64,000 nucleotides of DNA from WTFV01 sp965203525 (GTDB lineage: Bacteria > Acidobacteriota > Vicinamibacteria > Vicinamibacterales > UBA8438), in contig OZ241898.1 of NCBI GenBank assembly GCA_965203525.1, positions 2,790,001-2,854,000 on the forward strand, read 5' to 3'. This document shows positions 42,586-50,941 of the stretch, in pieces. The notes below the pieces were generated by a model. The model saw nothing but the letters and a program-made list of their open reading frames with translations, made no database searches and was not told the DNA's origin. The first letter of the stretch is position 1, and each line of letters opens with the position of its first letter. Position numbers and translations under genes: made by a program.

Positions 42586-43293
42586 ATGCGCAGGCTGGCC
42601 GGCGGCGCGCTGCTGCCGGCCGCCGTCCTGCTGCCGGCCGCCGTCCTGCTGCTGCCGGCCGCCGCGGTCGGCCACCCGATGGACACGCAGAACGCCGCGT
42701 TCGTCCAGGGCGTGGACGGCCCGGCGCCCGCGCCGTTCCTGTACCTCGGCGCCAAGCACATGGTGACCGGCACCGACCACCTGCTGTTCCTCGTCGGCGT
42801 CATCTTCTTCCTGTACCGCCTGCGCGACGTGGTCCTGTACGTCAGCCTGTTCACGCTGGGACACAGCATCACGCTGCTCGCCGGCGTGCTGGGCGGGCTG
42901 GAGGTGAACGCCTACCTCATCGACGCGGTCATCGGCCTGTCGGTCTGCTACAAGGCGTTCGAGAACATGGGCGGCTTCGAGCGGGTGCTCGGCTACCGGC
43001 CGAACACGAAGGGGGCGGTGCTGGTCTTCGGGCTCTTCCACGGGCTGGGCCTCGCCACCAAGCTGCAGGAGTTCACCGTCACCGACGCCGGGCTGGTCGC
43101 CAACATCCTGAGCTTCAACGCGGGCGTCGAGGTCGGGCAGGTTCTGGCGCTCAGCGCCGTGCTCGTCGCGATGACCCTGTGGCGGACGCGGCCGAGCTTC
43201 GTCCGCCACGCCTTCGTGACGAACGCGGCGCTGATGGGCGGCGGGTTCCTGCTGACCGCGCAGCAGTTGTTCGGCTACGTCTTCTATCCCTGA
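42586..43293 (+). CDS. HupE/UreJ-family membrane protein
   Basis: A 235-residue protein with signal peptide (LLPAAVLLPAAVLLLPAAAV; the DNA repeats CTGCTGCCGGCCGCCGTC) and about six transmembrane helices. Conserved histidine motifs TGTDHLLFLVGVIFFLY, LFTLGHSITLLAGV and GLFHGLGLATKLQEF define the HupE/UreJ_2 family, linked to nickel or cobalt uptake. The next gene encodes a single-span protein often annotated as its transmembrane anchor partner. Confidence 0.85.
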   Translation: MRRLAGGALLPAAVLLPAAVLLLPAAAVGHPMDTQNAAFVQGVDGPAPAPFLYLGAKHMVTGTDHLLFLVGVIFFLYRLRDVVLYVSLFTLGHSITLLAGVLGGLEVNAYLIDAVIGLSVCYKAFENMGGFERVLGYRPNTKGAVLVFGLFHGLGLATKLQEFTVTDAGLVANILSFNAGVEVGQVLALSAVLVAMTLWRTRPSFVRHAFVTNAALMGGGFLLTAQQLFGYVFYP

Positions 43294-43318
43294 AGGTCGA
43301 TCCCGCTCCGATTCCCTG

Positions 43319-43419
43319 ATGGGCTGATCCTGTTCCTGATTCCTGATGGCTGATCCTGTTCCTGCGCCCGCCAATCGAGCTTCGGGCCGCTCTCGCTTCC
43401 GCGGGGCTGATTCCTGATG
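43319..43419 (+). repeat. Duplicated start region with 23-codon coupled mini-ORF
   Basis: The block CTGATGGCTGATCCTGTTCC, which is the stop/start junction and first codons of the next gene (MADPVP), occurs at 43344 and 43415, and once at 43317 with an extra G. The 43346-43417 copy is an intact 23-codon ORF (MADPVPAPANRASGRSRFRG...) whose TGA overlaps the ATG of the real gene (TGATG). Confidence 0.75.
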
Positions 43420-44001
43420 GCTGATCCTGTTCCTGCGCCGGCGGCCCCGCCGGTCTCCCTCCGGAAGCTGGGCGTCGCCGCGCTCGCCGCGCTGCTCGTG
43501 GCGGCCCTGGTCTTCGTCGGGGCGGTCCTGCCCGCCGAGCGCGGCGTCGACCCGCTCGGCACCGGCGAGCTGTTCGGCCTGCTCGCGCTCGCGCAGGTCG
43601 TCGCGATCACGGCGGAAGAGGACGAGTACCGGATCGATTCGTACGAACTCCGTCTGCGCCCGGGCGAATGGGTCGAGTACGCCTACCGGATCCGGGAAGG
43701 CGGCGCCATGGTCTATTCCTGGACCGCCACCGGCCCGCTCGAATACAACTTCCACAGCGCGCCGGACGGGGCGCCGCCCGGGTACGCCGAGAGCTTCGAC
43801 GCGCAGGAGAACGACGTGGCGCACGGCAGCTACGTCGCGCCGTTCACCGGCGTGCACGGCTGGTACTGGGAGAACCCGGGCGCCGAGGAGGTGACGATCG
43901 CCCTCCACACGGCCGGTTTCTACCGGGACGCCCACGTCGCGCGCGACCGGGCGGACGGCTACCGCACGCTCAAGGACCCGCGCGGCGACCCGGTGGACTG
44001 A
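43417..44001 (+). CDS. Single-span membrane protein, partner of HupE-like protein
   Basis: A 194-residue protein with a short cytoplasmic N-terminus, one transmembrane helix (VAALAALLVAALVFVGAVL) and a periplasmic beta domain with YELRLRPGEWVEYAYRIREG, YSWTATGPLEYNFHSAPDG and GVHGWYWENPGAEEVTIALH. Such proteins follow hupE/ureJ-type genes and are named transmembrane anchor proteins; a role in metal delivery is inferred. Its end overlaps the convergent hsdS gene by 43 nt. Confidence 0.7.
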   Translation: MADPVPAPAAPPVSLRKLGVAALAALLVAALVFVGAVLPAERGVDPLGTGELFGLLALAQVVAITAEEDEYRIDSYELRLRPGEWVEYAYRIREGGAMVYSWTATGPLEYNFHSAPDGAPPGYAESFDAQENDVAHGSYVAPFTGVHGWYWENPGAEEVTIALHTAGFYRDAHVARDRADGYRTLKDPRGDPVD

Positions 44002-45284
44002 CGCCCGGAAACGAGCGGCGGCAGCAGGGCGTCGCGCAACGCCGCGACCTTGCCGGACTCGCGCCCGTTGTGCCCGACCCGGTCGAACCACCGGGCCGTG
44101 AGCGCCGAAAACGCCTTTCTCACCGAGACGTCGGCCAGGACGACGCGGGTGTTCGCCACCGCGCGCGGGCGGACGGCCGGATAGGCGCCGCCGTCGGCGA
44201 GATGCGCCAGACGCTCGAGGTTGCCGCGCGCGGTGGCCGCGCACCAGACGAGCTCGCGATCGTGCGGCGTCCGGGGGCGCAGGACCGCGAATGCGGTGCT
44301 GCCGGTCAGTCCGTCGCGGCCGATCAGCGCGAACGATCCGTTTCCCGGCCGAACCGTGCCGACGATGGTGTCCCCCGGGCGCAGCACGCGGCGCGCCCGA
44401 CTCGGCGCGGTCCGCCAGCGGTGGGTTTCGATCCTTTCGATGCGCCCCCACTTGGTGTGGGCGAGATCGACGTACGCGACCTGTTCGGGCGCGTTGCGGG
44501 CGTTCCACGATTCCGGGTTCAGGGACGCGACGTCCTCCAGGGTTCCGGTGCTCCATCCCTCCGGGATCGGACCCGTCCCGGAATCGGCCAGCCGGTCGGG
44601 GAAGAGGCCGGCGAGCGGCCCGGGCAGGCCGGTGTCGCGGCCTTCCATCCTGGCGCGGACGGGATCGAAATCGACGAACCAGGACCGGAACAGCGCCCGC
44701 GCTATCGCCTCCAGCGTCTCGTTCATGCGGCGGTTCAGTTCGATCCGGTCGTCCAGCGTGCCGAGGACGTGGGCGATGGCTCGCTGTTCGCTGACGGGCG
44801 GCAGAGTGACCCGCATGGCGCGCTGGTCTCGGAGGCTGACGTACTCGGCCATGTCCGTCTGTCCGGCGACGCGCTGGTACTGGTCGAAGAACTCCCGGCC
44901 GGACATCCAGTAGAACAGAAAGCGGGGATCGATCAATTCGTGATTCAGAGCCCTCCAGAAGCACAGTTGGGGAGAATAGATGAACCGGGGCGTGTATTCG
45001 CGAACGAATGCGAAGCGTCCCACGGTTCCCTTGGACGTGAAGACGACGTCGCCGGGCATGCTTGCCTTGTTCTTGACGCGATCCAGATTTTCTGTCGGAA
45101 AACGGTCGGCGTCGTCGAATTGGAATCCGTTCCTGACGTTTCCCGCGCGAGCGAACGGCAACCCGGAGTCGGCCAGTTCAGAGTTCCTGGCGCGGTACCC
45201 GTCGCCGATTTCGAGAGAGCCCGATTCCAGCAGTTCGCGTACCGTGTATTCCCTCCAGCCCCGGCGCCATCCTCGATTCGCCAT
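43959..45284 (-). CDS. hsdS: Type I restriction specificity subunit (orphan HsdS)
   Basis: A 441-residue specificity subunit with two target-recognition domains. TRD1 spans about residues 20-190 (GLPFARAGNVRNG, GDVVFTSKGTVGRFAFV, RFLFYWMSGREFFDQ); the first conserved helix includes SEQRAIAHVLGTLDDRIELN. TRD2 spans residues 240-390 (AYVDLAHTKWGRIE, GDTIVGTVRPGNGSFALIG). AGGGGGCG before ATG 45284 decides the start. No hsdM or hsdR is adjacent, so it must act with subunits encoded elsewhere or be a relic. Confidence 0.9.
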   Translation of the reverse strand: MANRGWRRGWREYTVRELLESGSLEIGDGYRARNSELADSGLPFARAGNVRNGFQFDDADRFPTENLDRVKNKASMPGDVVFTSKGTVGRFAFVREYTPRFIYSPQLCFWRALNHELIDPRFLFYWMSGREFFDQYQRVAGQTDMAEYVSLRDQRAMRVTLPPVSEQRAIAHVLGTLDDRIELNRRMNETLEAIARALFRSWFVDFDPVRARMEGRDTGLPGPLAGLFPDRLADSGTGPIPEGWSTGTLEDVASLNPESWNARNAPEQVAYVDLAHTKWGRIERIETHRWRTAPSRARRVLRPGDTIVGTVRPGNGSFALIGRDGLTGSTAFAVLRPRTPHDRELVWCAATARGNLERLAHLADGGAYPAVRPRAVANTRVVLADVSVRKAFSALTARWFDRVGHNGRESGKVAALRDALLPPLVSGRQSTGSPRGSLSVR

Positions 45285-45517
45285 CGCCCCCTGATTGTGC
45301 ATCGGTTCGCGGGGCGTCGCCATGTCCACCGCGAACGCGCGCCGGCACGCGGCGCTTTCCGGCCTTGCAGATCGTCGCTACGCCCTTCTCGCGGCGGGAG
45401 CGGCGCCCGCGGGCCGTCGCGCGGCGCCCGGACGCGGCGTTGGACTCGTTCCGGCGCATGCGGTACGGTACGGGCTGTCGGGCGCGGGGGCGCGGCGCCT
45501 GCCGCGCGGAAGGTGCG

Positions 45518-46549
45518 ATGGGGAAGACGATGCGGACGAGAGTGACGGTTTCCTGTGCGTCGGCCGTGGTGGCGGCATTGGCGCTGGCGGCGGAGGTTCC
45601 GTCCGCCGCGGCCCAGGCGCGCGCGGCGCCCGATCCCGGCTATCGCGCGCCGCGCACCGCCGACGGCCAGCCGGACATCTCCGGCATCTGGCGGAACGAC
45701 ACGCTGACGCCGCTGGAGCGGCCGGCGCGGTTGGGAGACCGGGCCTTCCACACGGAGGCGGAGGCGGCCGAGATCGAGCGCCGCGGCCGGGAGCTGCGCG
45801 CGCGCGACGACGCGCCGGGCCGCACGCGGACCGCCGCGGCCGGGAACCTCGGCCGCGGCTACAACTGGTTCTGGAGCGACCCGCGCGAGACCATCGTCCA
45901 CACGCGCCGCACGTCGATGATCGCGGACCCGCCGACCGGCCGGGTGCCGACGCGCCCGGAGGCGGAGGCGCGCGCCGCGTGGCTGGTCGCCCGCCGCACC
46001 GACTCCCACGAGAACATGAGCCCGTACAGCCGCTGCATCACGCGCGGCATGCCCGGCTCGATGATCCCCAACACCTACAACACCGGCAACCACGTCTTCC
46101 AGATCCCCGGCTACGTCGTCATTCTCCACGAGATGGTCCGCGAGCCGCGGATCATCCCGCTCGACGGCCGCCCGCCGATCCACGACGCCGTCGATCAGTG
46201 GATGGGGGACGCGCGCGGCCGGTGGGAGGGGGAGACGCTGGTCGTCGAGACGGCCAACTTCACCGCGAAGGGGTGGATCACGCCGAACCAGAACGCCGGC
46301 CGGATGCACGGCGTCCCGGTCAGCCCGGCCCTGCGGCTGGTGGAGCGCTTCACGCGGGTCGCCGAGGACGTCCTCGACTGGGAGGTGCGCGTCGAGGATC
46401 CGGACGTCTACACGCGGCCGTGGACGCTGGAGCTGCCGCTCCGGCGCGACATGGGCTACGACCTCTACGAGTACGCCTGCCACGAGGGGAACCGCGCGGT
46501 GACCGGCATTCTCGGCGGCGCGCGGCACGTCGAGCGGCGGGCGCCCTGA
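45518..46549 (+). CDS. Exported conserved protein of Acidobacteriota type
   Basis: A 343-residue protein with a signal peptide (VSCASAVVAALALAAEVPSAAA). Blocks seen again and again in uncharacterised acidobacterial secreted proteins are DGQPDISGIWRND, CITRGMPGSMIPNTYNTGN, QIPGYVVILHEMVREPRIIP, DQWMGDARGRWEGETLVVET and MGYDLYEYACHEGN. Function unknown. GGAAGG precedes ATG 45518; ATG 45530 is also possible. The gene end lies in a 40-bp direct repeat shared with the far side of the Rpn gene. Confidence 0.75.
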   Translation: MGKTMRTRVTVSCASAVVAALALAAEVPSAAAQARAAPDPGYRAPRTADGQPDISGIWRNDTLTPLERPARLGDRAFHTEAEAAEIERRGRELRARDDAPGRTRTAAAGNLGRGYNWFWSDPRETIVHTRRTSMIADPPTGRVPTRPEAEARAAWLVARRTDSHENMSPYSRCITRGMPGSMIPNTYNTGNHVFQIPGYVVILHEMVREPRIIPLDGRPPIHDAVDQWMGDARGRWEGETLVVETANFTAKGWITPNQNAGRMHGVPVSPALRLVERFTRVAEDVLDWEVRVEDPDVYTRPWTLELPLRRDMGYDLYEYACHEGNRAVTGILGGARHVERRAP

Positions 46550-47912
46550 TCGGCGGGTCCGGCGGCGTTGCCGGCGTCAGGGCGTTCCCGCAACGCCGAG
46601 ACGGGCGAACAGTTCGGCCGCCGTCCCGCACTCGATGATCCAGTCGCCCACCTCCGCCAGCCGCTCCGGATCGGTGACCTCGGCCAGCACGGCCTCCAGA
46701 CGTCGGGCGGCGTCGGCGTCGAACTTCCGCGCCGCCTGTCGGCACAGCAGCGCGCGGCCCTCCGCGCGACCCTCCGCGCGGCCCTGTTCGCGGCCCTGCT
46801 CGAGTCCCTGCTCGCGGCCTTCCGCCACCCACCCGGCCGTCCACTCCCGCACGTTTTCGGACAGCATCGTCTCCACCTCCTCCAGTTGCGGCAGCGACTC
46901 CGGCGGCACGTCGCGCAGTCGCCGCGGCATGACCTGCACCACCCACGCCCGGAACGCCTGCCCCAGTTCGTCGTCCTTCTGCTTCCGCAGCAGCCCCCGC
47001 AACGTCTTCAGCAGCGCCGGCACCCGCTTCGGGTCCCGGTTCTTCTCCAGCGCGATCAGCGCCGACACCAGATTGCCGCGCGGCAGGGCGGCGTTCTTCC
47101 ACCGGCCGCCGTCCAGCAGGAAGTAGCGCTGCGACGGCTGGTACCGCGCCAGCACCGGTCCCCCGGATGCGATCAGTTCGGAGACGTCGGAGGCGGCCGT
47201 CCACGGCCGGCGGCCGTTGTAGACGACGATCGGCAGAACCGGCGGCAGCGCGCCGTGCTCGCGCAACGCGCCGTCGGCGATCAGCTTCTGGTACAGCAGC
47301 GCCGTATACGCCAGCATCCGCACCGCCATCGCCCGGTCCACCGCCGCCTGGAACTCCAGCAGCAGCACCAGGTACAGCCACCGGTCGTCGCGGAAGCGGA
47401 TGCGCCACACGAGGTCGCCGTGGCGCTGCCGCAGGTCGGCGCTGACGTAGTCGGGCGAGAGCGGGGCCAGCGAAGCGAAGTCGAGCGCGTCGCTCCAGTC
47501 GCGGGCGGCGAAGCCGCGCAGCAGGTCGCGGACCATGCGCGGCCGGGAGAACAGCAGCTTGTACGCGGGATCGTCCATGGCCGCCAGCCGCCATCATACC
47601 GCGCGTGGTTGACGTGGACGTCGCCCGGGTCAGGCGCACGAGCCGGATGGCGTGGGCCGGTCGCGGCGGTCCCGGCGGCGAAGGGAAATCCGTCCGCCAC
47701 ACCGGTTCTGGTTCTGGAAGTCCGGCGCTTCGCGTTCGTTCGCGTCGGCGCGGGCGCAGGAGACGCCAGGCATCGGTCCGGGCGGCGAGCACCGTGGTGG
47801 GGCGCCCTGATCGGCGGGTCTGGCGGCGTTGCCGGCGTCAGCGCTTGATCCTGCGCGCTTCCGCATGGCGTCCAGCGTGCGGCCGAGGGTCCGGCGGCGC
47901 TGCCGGCGTCAG
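46541..47912. repeat. 40-bp direct repeats flanking the Rpn gene
   Basis: The 40-bp sequence at 46541-46580 (starts GCGCCCTGATCGGCGGGTCC) recurs at 47802-47841 with one change, and its second half again at 47887-47912. The outer copies lie 1261 bp apart and enclose the Rpn nuclease gene. The repeats also carry gene-end sequence of the flanking genes (ERRAP stop; IKP/IKR stop). The 330 bp between the Rpn start and 47908 contain only these repeats. Confidence 0.75.
46577..47578 (-). CDS. Rpn-family recombination-promoting nuclease / putative transposase
   Basis: A 333-residue protein of the Rpn (PF04754-type) group. The N-terminal PD-(D/E)XK nuclease region shows DDPAYKLLFSRPRMVRDLL, a catalytic Asp region, and LYLVLLLEFQAAVDRAMAVR with the ExQ pair. 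A later repeat of charged tetrads (EGREQGLEQGREQGRAEGRA) is typical of the family's variable C-terminal part. Rpn proteins promote RecA-independent recombination. The gene is enclosed by 40-bp direct repeats. Confidence 0.85.
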   Translation of the reverse strand: MDDPAYKLLFSRPRMVRDLLRGFAARDWSDALDFASLAPLSPDYVSADLRQRHGDLVWRIRFRDDRWLYLVLLLEFQAAVDRAMAVRMLAYTALLYQKLIADGALREHGALPPVLPIVVYNGRRPWTAASDVSELIASGGPVLARYQPSQRYFLLDGGRWKNAALPRGNLVSALIALEKNRDPKRVPALLKTLRGLLRKQKDDELGQAFRAWVVQVMPRRLRDVPPESLPQLEEVETMLSENVREWTAGWVAEGREQGLEQGREQGRAEGRAEGRALLCRQAARKFDADAARRLEAVLAEVTDPERLAEVGDWIIECGTAAELFARLGVAGTP

Positions 47913-48721
47913 GGCTTGATCCGGGGCAGCGCGCCGCCCAGCCGCCCCGGATGGAACCGCACGCCGCGGTTCTCCAGCGCGGCGTCGAGCGCGGCGGCGT
48001 CGCCGGTGAACGGTTGCCCGCCGGGTGTGAGCACGGCTTCGCCGGCGCGCGGGGCGGGCAGGCGGTCGACGACGGCGTCGGCGGCGTCGAGCGCGGCGCG
48101 CCACTGCCGCGAGAGATCCGCCGCCCGCGGCGGCGCGCCGGCGAACGCGAGCGCCGCCACTTCCTCCTCCGAATAGCGGGACGAGCGTCGCGCCTGGGCG
48201 AGGATGCCGGCCGGCGTGAACCCGGGATCCTTCCCGCACGCGGCCCAGGCGAGGTAGCCGATCGGCTGCAGGCGGGCGTCGCACGCCAGCACGTCGACCC
48301 AGTCGCGCACTTCGAGCCGTCCGACGAGCGCGAGCACCTTGTTCGTGGCGAGGTCGAACGGGTGGAGCGCGAGACCGAGGTCGTCGTCCTCGACCAGCGG
48401 GAAGAAGCGGAACGCGCTGTCCTGCGCCCATTCCAGCACCAGCCGGTCGGCCGCCCGCGCGATCTCCGCGTCGACGTAGCCGGGGCGTTCCCGCAGCGCG
48501 GAGACGGCGAAGCCGGCCGCTTCGAGCGCGGCGCGATCGCGGTCCCAGGCGCGCGCCACCGCGTCGGCGGTGTCGGGGAAGAAATCGACGTCGCTGGAGA
48601 GGCGCGGCGCCCGGAGCGGCGCGTTCAGCGCGGCGCCTCCGGCGCCGTGGCTGTCGCCGGCGCGGCGGCGTCCGTCCGCCAGCAGTCGGCAGACGTCCCG
48701 CTGGAACGGTGTGAGAGCCAT
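47909..48721 (-). CDS. AbiEii-like nucleotidyltransferase
   Basis: A 270-residue protein resembling the DUF1814/AbiEii nucleotidyltransferase toxins. GAGGAALNAPLRAPRLSSDVDFF supplies the G-loop and the DxD metal pair; FDLATNKVLALVGRLEVRDW and VDVL are the conserved later motifs. It overlaps the upstream small gene by ~97 nt in another frame. Together they form a type IV toxin-antitoxin-like unit by analogy; no toxicity can be inferred from sequence alone. Confidence 0.75.
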   Translation of the reverse strand: MALTPFQRDVCRLLADGRRRAGDSHGAGGAALNAPLRAPRLSSDVDFFPDTADAVARAWDRDRAALEAAGFAVSALRERPGYVDAEIARAADRLVLEWAQDSAFRFFPLVEDDDLGLALHPFDLATNKVLALVGRLEVRDWVDVLACDARLQPIGYLAWAACGKDPGFTPAGILAQARRSSRYSEEEVAALAFAGAPPRAADLSRQWRAALDAADAVVDRLPAPRAGEAVLTPGGQPFTGDAAALDAALENRGVRFHPGRLGGALPRIKP

Positions 48722-48927
48722 GTCCGTACCTCGGCGACGCGCCGGAAGGCGCGCAGATCGCCGTGTCGCGCGATCAGCCGCAGCACCCGTTCCCGCGCGG
48801 CGTCGGTCGCCGGATAGTAGTCGCGGCGGAGGAACCAGAGACACTGCGTCCGGTAGCGGTCGATCAGACGGCGGACCGGATCGTCCGCGTCGTACGTCCG
48901 AACGCGCCGTGGTACGCAACGTTCCAT
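48625..48927 (-). CDS. Small partner of AbiEii-like nucleotidyltransferase
   Basis: A 100-residue protein with the block YDADDPVRRLIDRYRTQCLW, FLRRDYYPATDAARERVLRL and HGDLRAFRRVAEVRTWLS. Short proteins with this content precede nucleotidyltransferase genes of this kind. The C-terminal ~30 residues overlap the next gene and are low-complexity, so the functional end may be near residue 75. Confidence 0.65.
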   Translation of the reverse strand: MERCVPRRVRTYDADDPVRRLIDRYRTQCLWFLRRDYYPATDAARERVLRLIARHGDLRAFRRVAEVRTWLSHRSSGTSADCWRTDAAAPATATAPEAPR

Positions 48928-49044
48928 GCCAGCCCGGCCTTGCCAGTCGCCGCGGTGCGCGGCCCGCCGCCGGAAAAGTCCCCGCCTGCGCCTTTGCGGA
49001 CCGGCCGGTTGTCGGTGCGGCGCGCTCGTGTCATGGTAGCAAGG

Positions 49045-49449
49045 ATGGCCGGCCGTGACGTCCTGGGGCGGACGTGGTTCGATCAGGCGTGCGCGGATCT
49101 GGCCGCCGCCGAGGACAGCGCCGCCACCGGCCACCACGAATGGGCCTGCTTCCAGGCGCAGCAGGCGGGGGAGAAGGCGCTGAAGGCGGTTCTCCGCGCC
49201 CGCGGGCGGACGAGCATCCTCACCAACAGCGTGCGCCGTCTCGTCCACGCCTGCGCCGCGGACGACGACGCGTTCAGGGACCTGGACGACGATGCGCGCT
49301 GGCTCGATCAGCATTACATTCCGACGCGCTACCCGAACGGACTCGACGCCGAGACGCCGTCGGCCTACTACGAAGCGAAGGATTCGGAACGGTGCCTGCG
49401 GGCTGCTCGCTCGATCCTCGATCGCGCCGGGACGTTCTTCGCGAACTGA
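49045..49449 (+). CDS. HEPN-domain protein
   Basis: A 134-residue HEPN protein: WFDQACADLAAAEDSAATGH, ACFQAQQAGEKALKAVLRAR, then HYIPTRYPNGLD and the C-terminal helix CLRAARSILDRA. HEPN domains are often RNase toxins or nucleotide-binding partners of MNT nucleotidyltransferases; no MNT gene follows, though a nucleotidyltransferase pair is divergent upstream. ATG 49045 is used; ATG 49033 would add four residues. Confidence 0.82.
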   Translation: MAGRDVLGRTWFDQACADLAAAEDSAATGHHEWACFQAQQAGEKALKAVLRARGRTSILTNSVRRLVHACAADDDAFRDLDDDARWLDQHYIPTRYPNGLDAETPSAYYEAKDSERCLRAARSILDRAGTFFAN

Positions 49450-49465
49450 GGTTCGCGGCCGGTCG

Positions 49466-50917
49466 CTACGCCAGCTCCGCCAGCGTCGCGGTCAGCAGGC
49501 GGTAGAACCGTCCCACCGAGCCGACGTGGACCCGCTCGTCGGGGGAGTGGGGAGCCTGGATCACCGGGCCGAAGGAGATCATGTCCATGCCGGGGATCTT
49601 CTTGCCGATGATGCCGCATTCAAGCCCGGCGTGGATTGCCTTGACCTCCGGTTTCGATCCCAGTTCGCGCTCGTGGACCTTCCGGACGACGTCGAGGAGC
49701 GGCGACCGCAGGTTCGGCTTCCAGCCCGGATAGGCGGGGCGCAGGTCCACCTCGGCGCCGGCCAGCTCGCCCGTCGCGCGGATGCGGCGGCGCAGGGCGT
49801 CGAGCGCCGCGTCCACCGACGACCGCGTGCAGGTGGTGACGACGAGCGAGCCGTTCGCGCCCTGGACCGTGGCGACGTTGTTGCTCGTCTCCACCAGGTC
49901 CGGGATGTCGCGGCTCATCGCCTCGACGCCGTGCGGAAGGCTGGCGATCAGCCGCAGCACGGTCGCCGTGGTCCCGGCGTTCCAGGCTTGGTCCGCGGCG
50001 GCCGCCGCGCCGACGGCCAGCGCCATGCCGGGGTCGGCGGGCCGGTACTCGTCCCGGATCGCTTCGAACTCGGCGCGCACGGCCGCCGTCACGCGCCCGA
50101 CGTCGGCCGCCCCGGCGACGAGGGTCGCGAACGCCTCGCGCGGAATGGCGTTGTGGGCGCTGCCCCCGTCGAACCGCGCGAGACGGAAAGGCGCCGCGGC
50201 GTGCGCCGCCCACAGGGCGCGCGCCAGCAGGCAGACCGCGTTGCCGCGTTGCAGGTGGATGTCGCAGCCGGAGTGGCCGCCCTGGAGTCCGGTGAGCGCC
50301 ACCGTCACCGCGCGGTCCCCGCCGCCGGCCGCGGCCGGCGTCACGCCGAGCGAAAGCCGCACGTCGCCGCCGCCCGCGCAGCCGACGTACAGGATGCCTT
50401 CTTCCTCGGAGTCGAGGTTGATCAGCCGGCGTCCGGACAGGAGGCGGGCGTCGAGCCGCGCCGCCCCGGTAAGTCCCGTCTCCTCGTCGATCGTGAACAG
50501 CAGCTCCAGCGGCCCGTGGATCAGATCGGCCGCTTCCAGCACCGCGAGCATCGCCGCGACGCCGATCCCGTTGTCCGCGCCGAGCGTGGTGCCGGTGGCG
50601 TACAGATGGTCCCCTTCCCGCCGCGGGACGATGGCGTCGGCGGCGAAGTCGAACGCGACGTCGGCGTTCTTCTCCTGCACCATGTCCAGGTGCGACTGCA
50701 GGATGGTGACCGGGGCGGCCTCGCGCCCGGCGGCGGCCGGCTTGCGCACCACGACGTTGCCGGCGCCGTCCACCGCGTGGCCGCAGCCGGCGCGCTCCGC
50801 GGCGGCGATGACGTGCCGGCGCATCCGCTCCTCGTCCTTCGAGGCGCGCGGAATGGCCAGGATGGCGTCGAAGTGGCTCCAGACCGGCCTCGGTTCGAGT
50901 GCTGAAACGAACGTCAT
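49466..50917 (-). CDS. pepD: Aminoacyl-histidine dipeptidase (cytosol nonspecific dipeptidase)
   Basis: A 483-residue M20 metallopeptidase that hydrolyses Xaa-His and other dipeptides in the cytosol. Zinc ligands and catalytic residues are in LQSHLDMVQEK, TTLGADNGIGVAAMLAVLE, FTIDEETGLTGA, LINLDSEEEG and APHSPDERVHVGS near the C-terminus. Length and motif order fit PepD. The start is only 24 nt from the divergent acyl-CoA ligase start, so their promoters overlap. Confidence 0.93.
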   Translation of the reverse strand: MTFVSALEPRPVWSHFDAILAIPRASKDEERMRRHVIAAAERAGCGHAVDGAGNVVVRKPAAAGREAAPVTILQSHLDMVQEKNADVAFDFAADAIVPRREGDHLYATGTTLGADNGIGVAAMLAVLEAADLIHGPLELLFTIDEETGLTGAARLDARLLSGRRLINLDSEEEGILYVGCAGGGDVRLSLGVTPAAAGGGDRAVTVALTGLQGGHSGCDIHLQRGNAVCLLARALWAAHAAAPFRLARFDGGSAHNAIPREAFATLVAGAADVGRVTAAVRAEFEAIRDEYRPADPGMALAVGAAAAADQAWNAGTTATVLRLIASLPHGVEAMSRDIPDLVETSNNVATVQGANGSLVVTTCTRSSVDAALDALRRRIRATGELAGAEVDLRPAYPGWKPNLRSPLLDVVRKVHERELGSKPEVKAIHAGLECGIIGKKIPGMDMISFGPVIQAPHSPDERVHVGSVGRFYRLLTATLAELA

Positions 50918-50941
50918 GCGCCGATGGTATCATCCGGCGTC

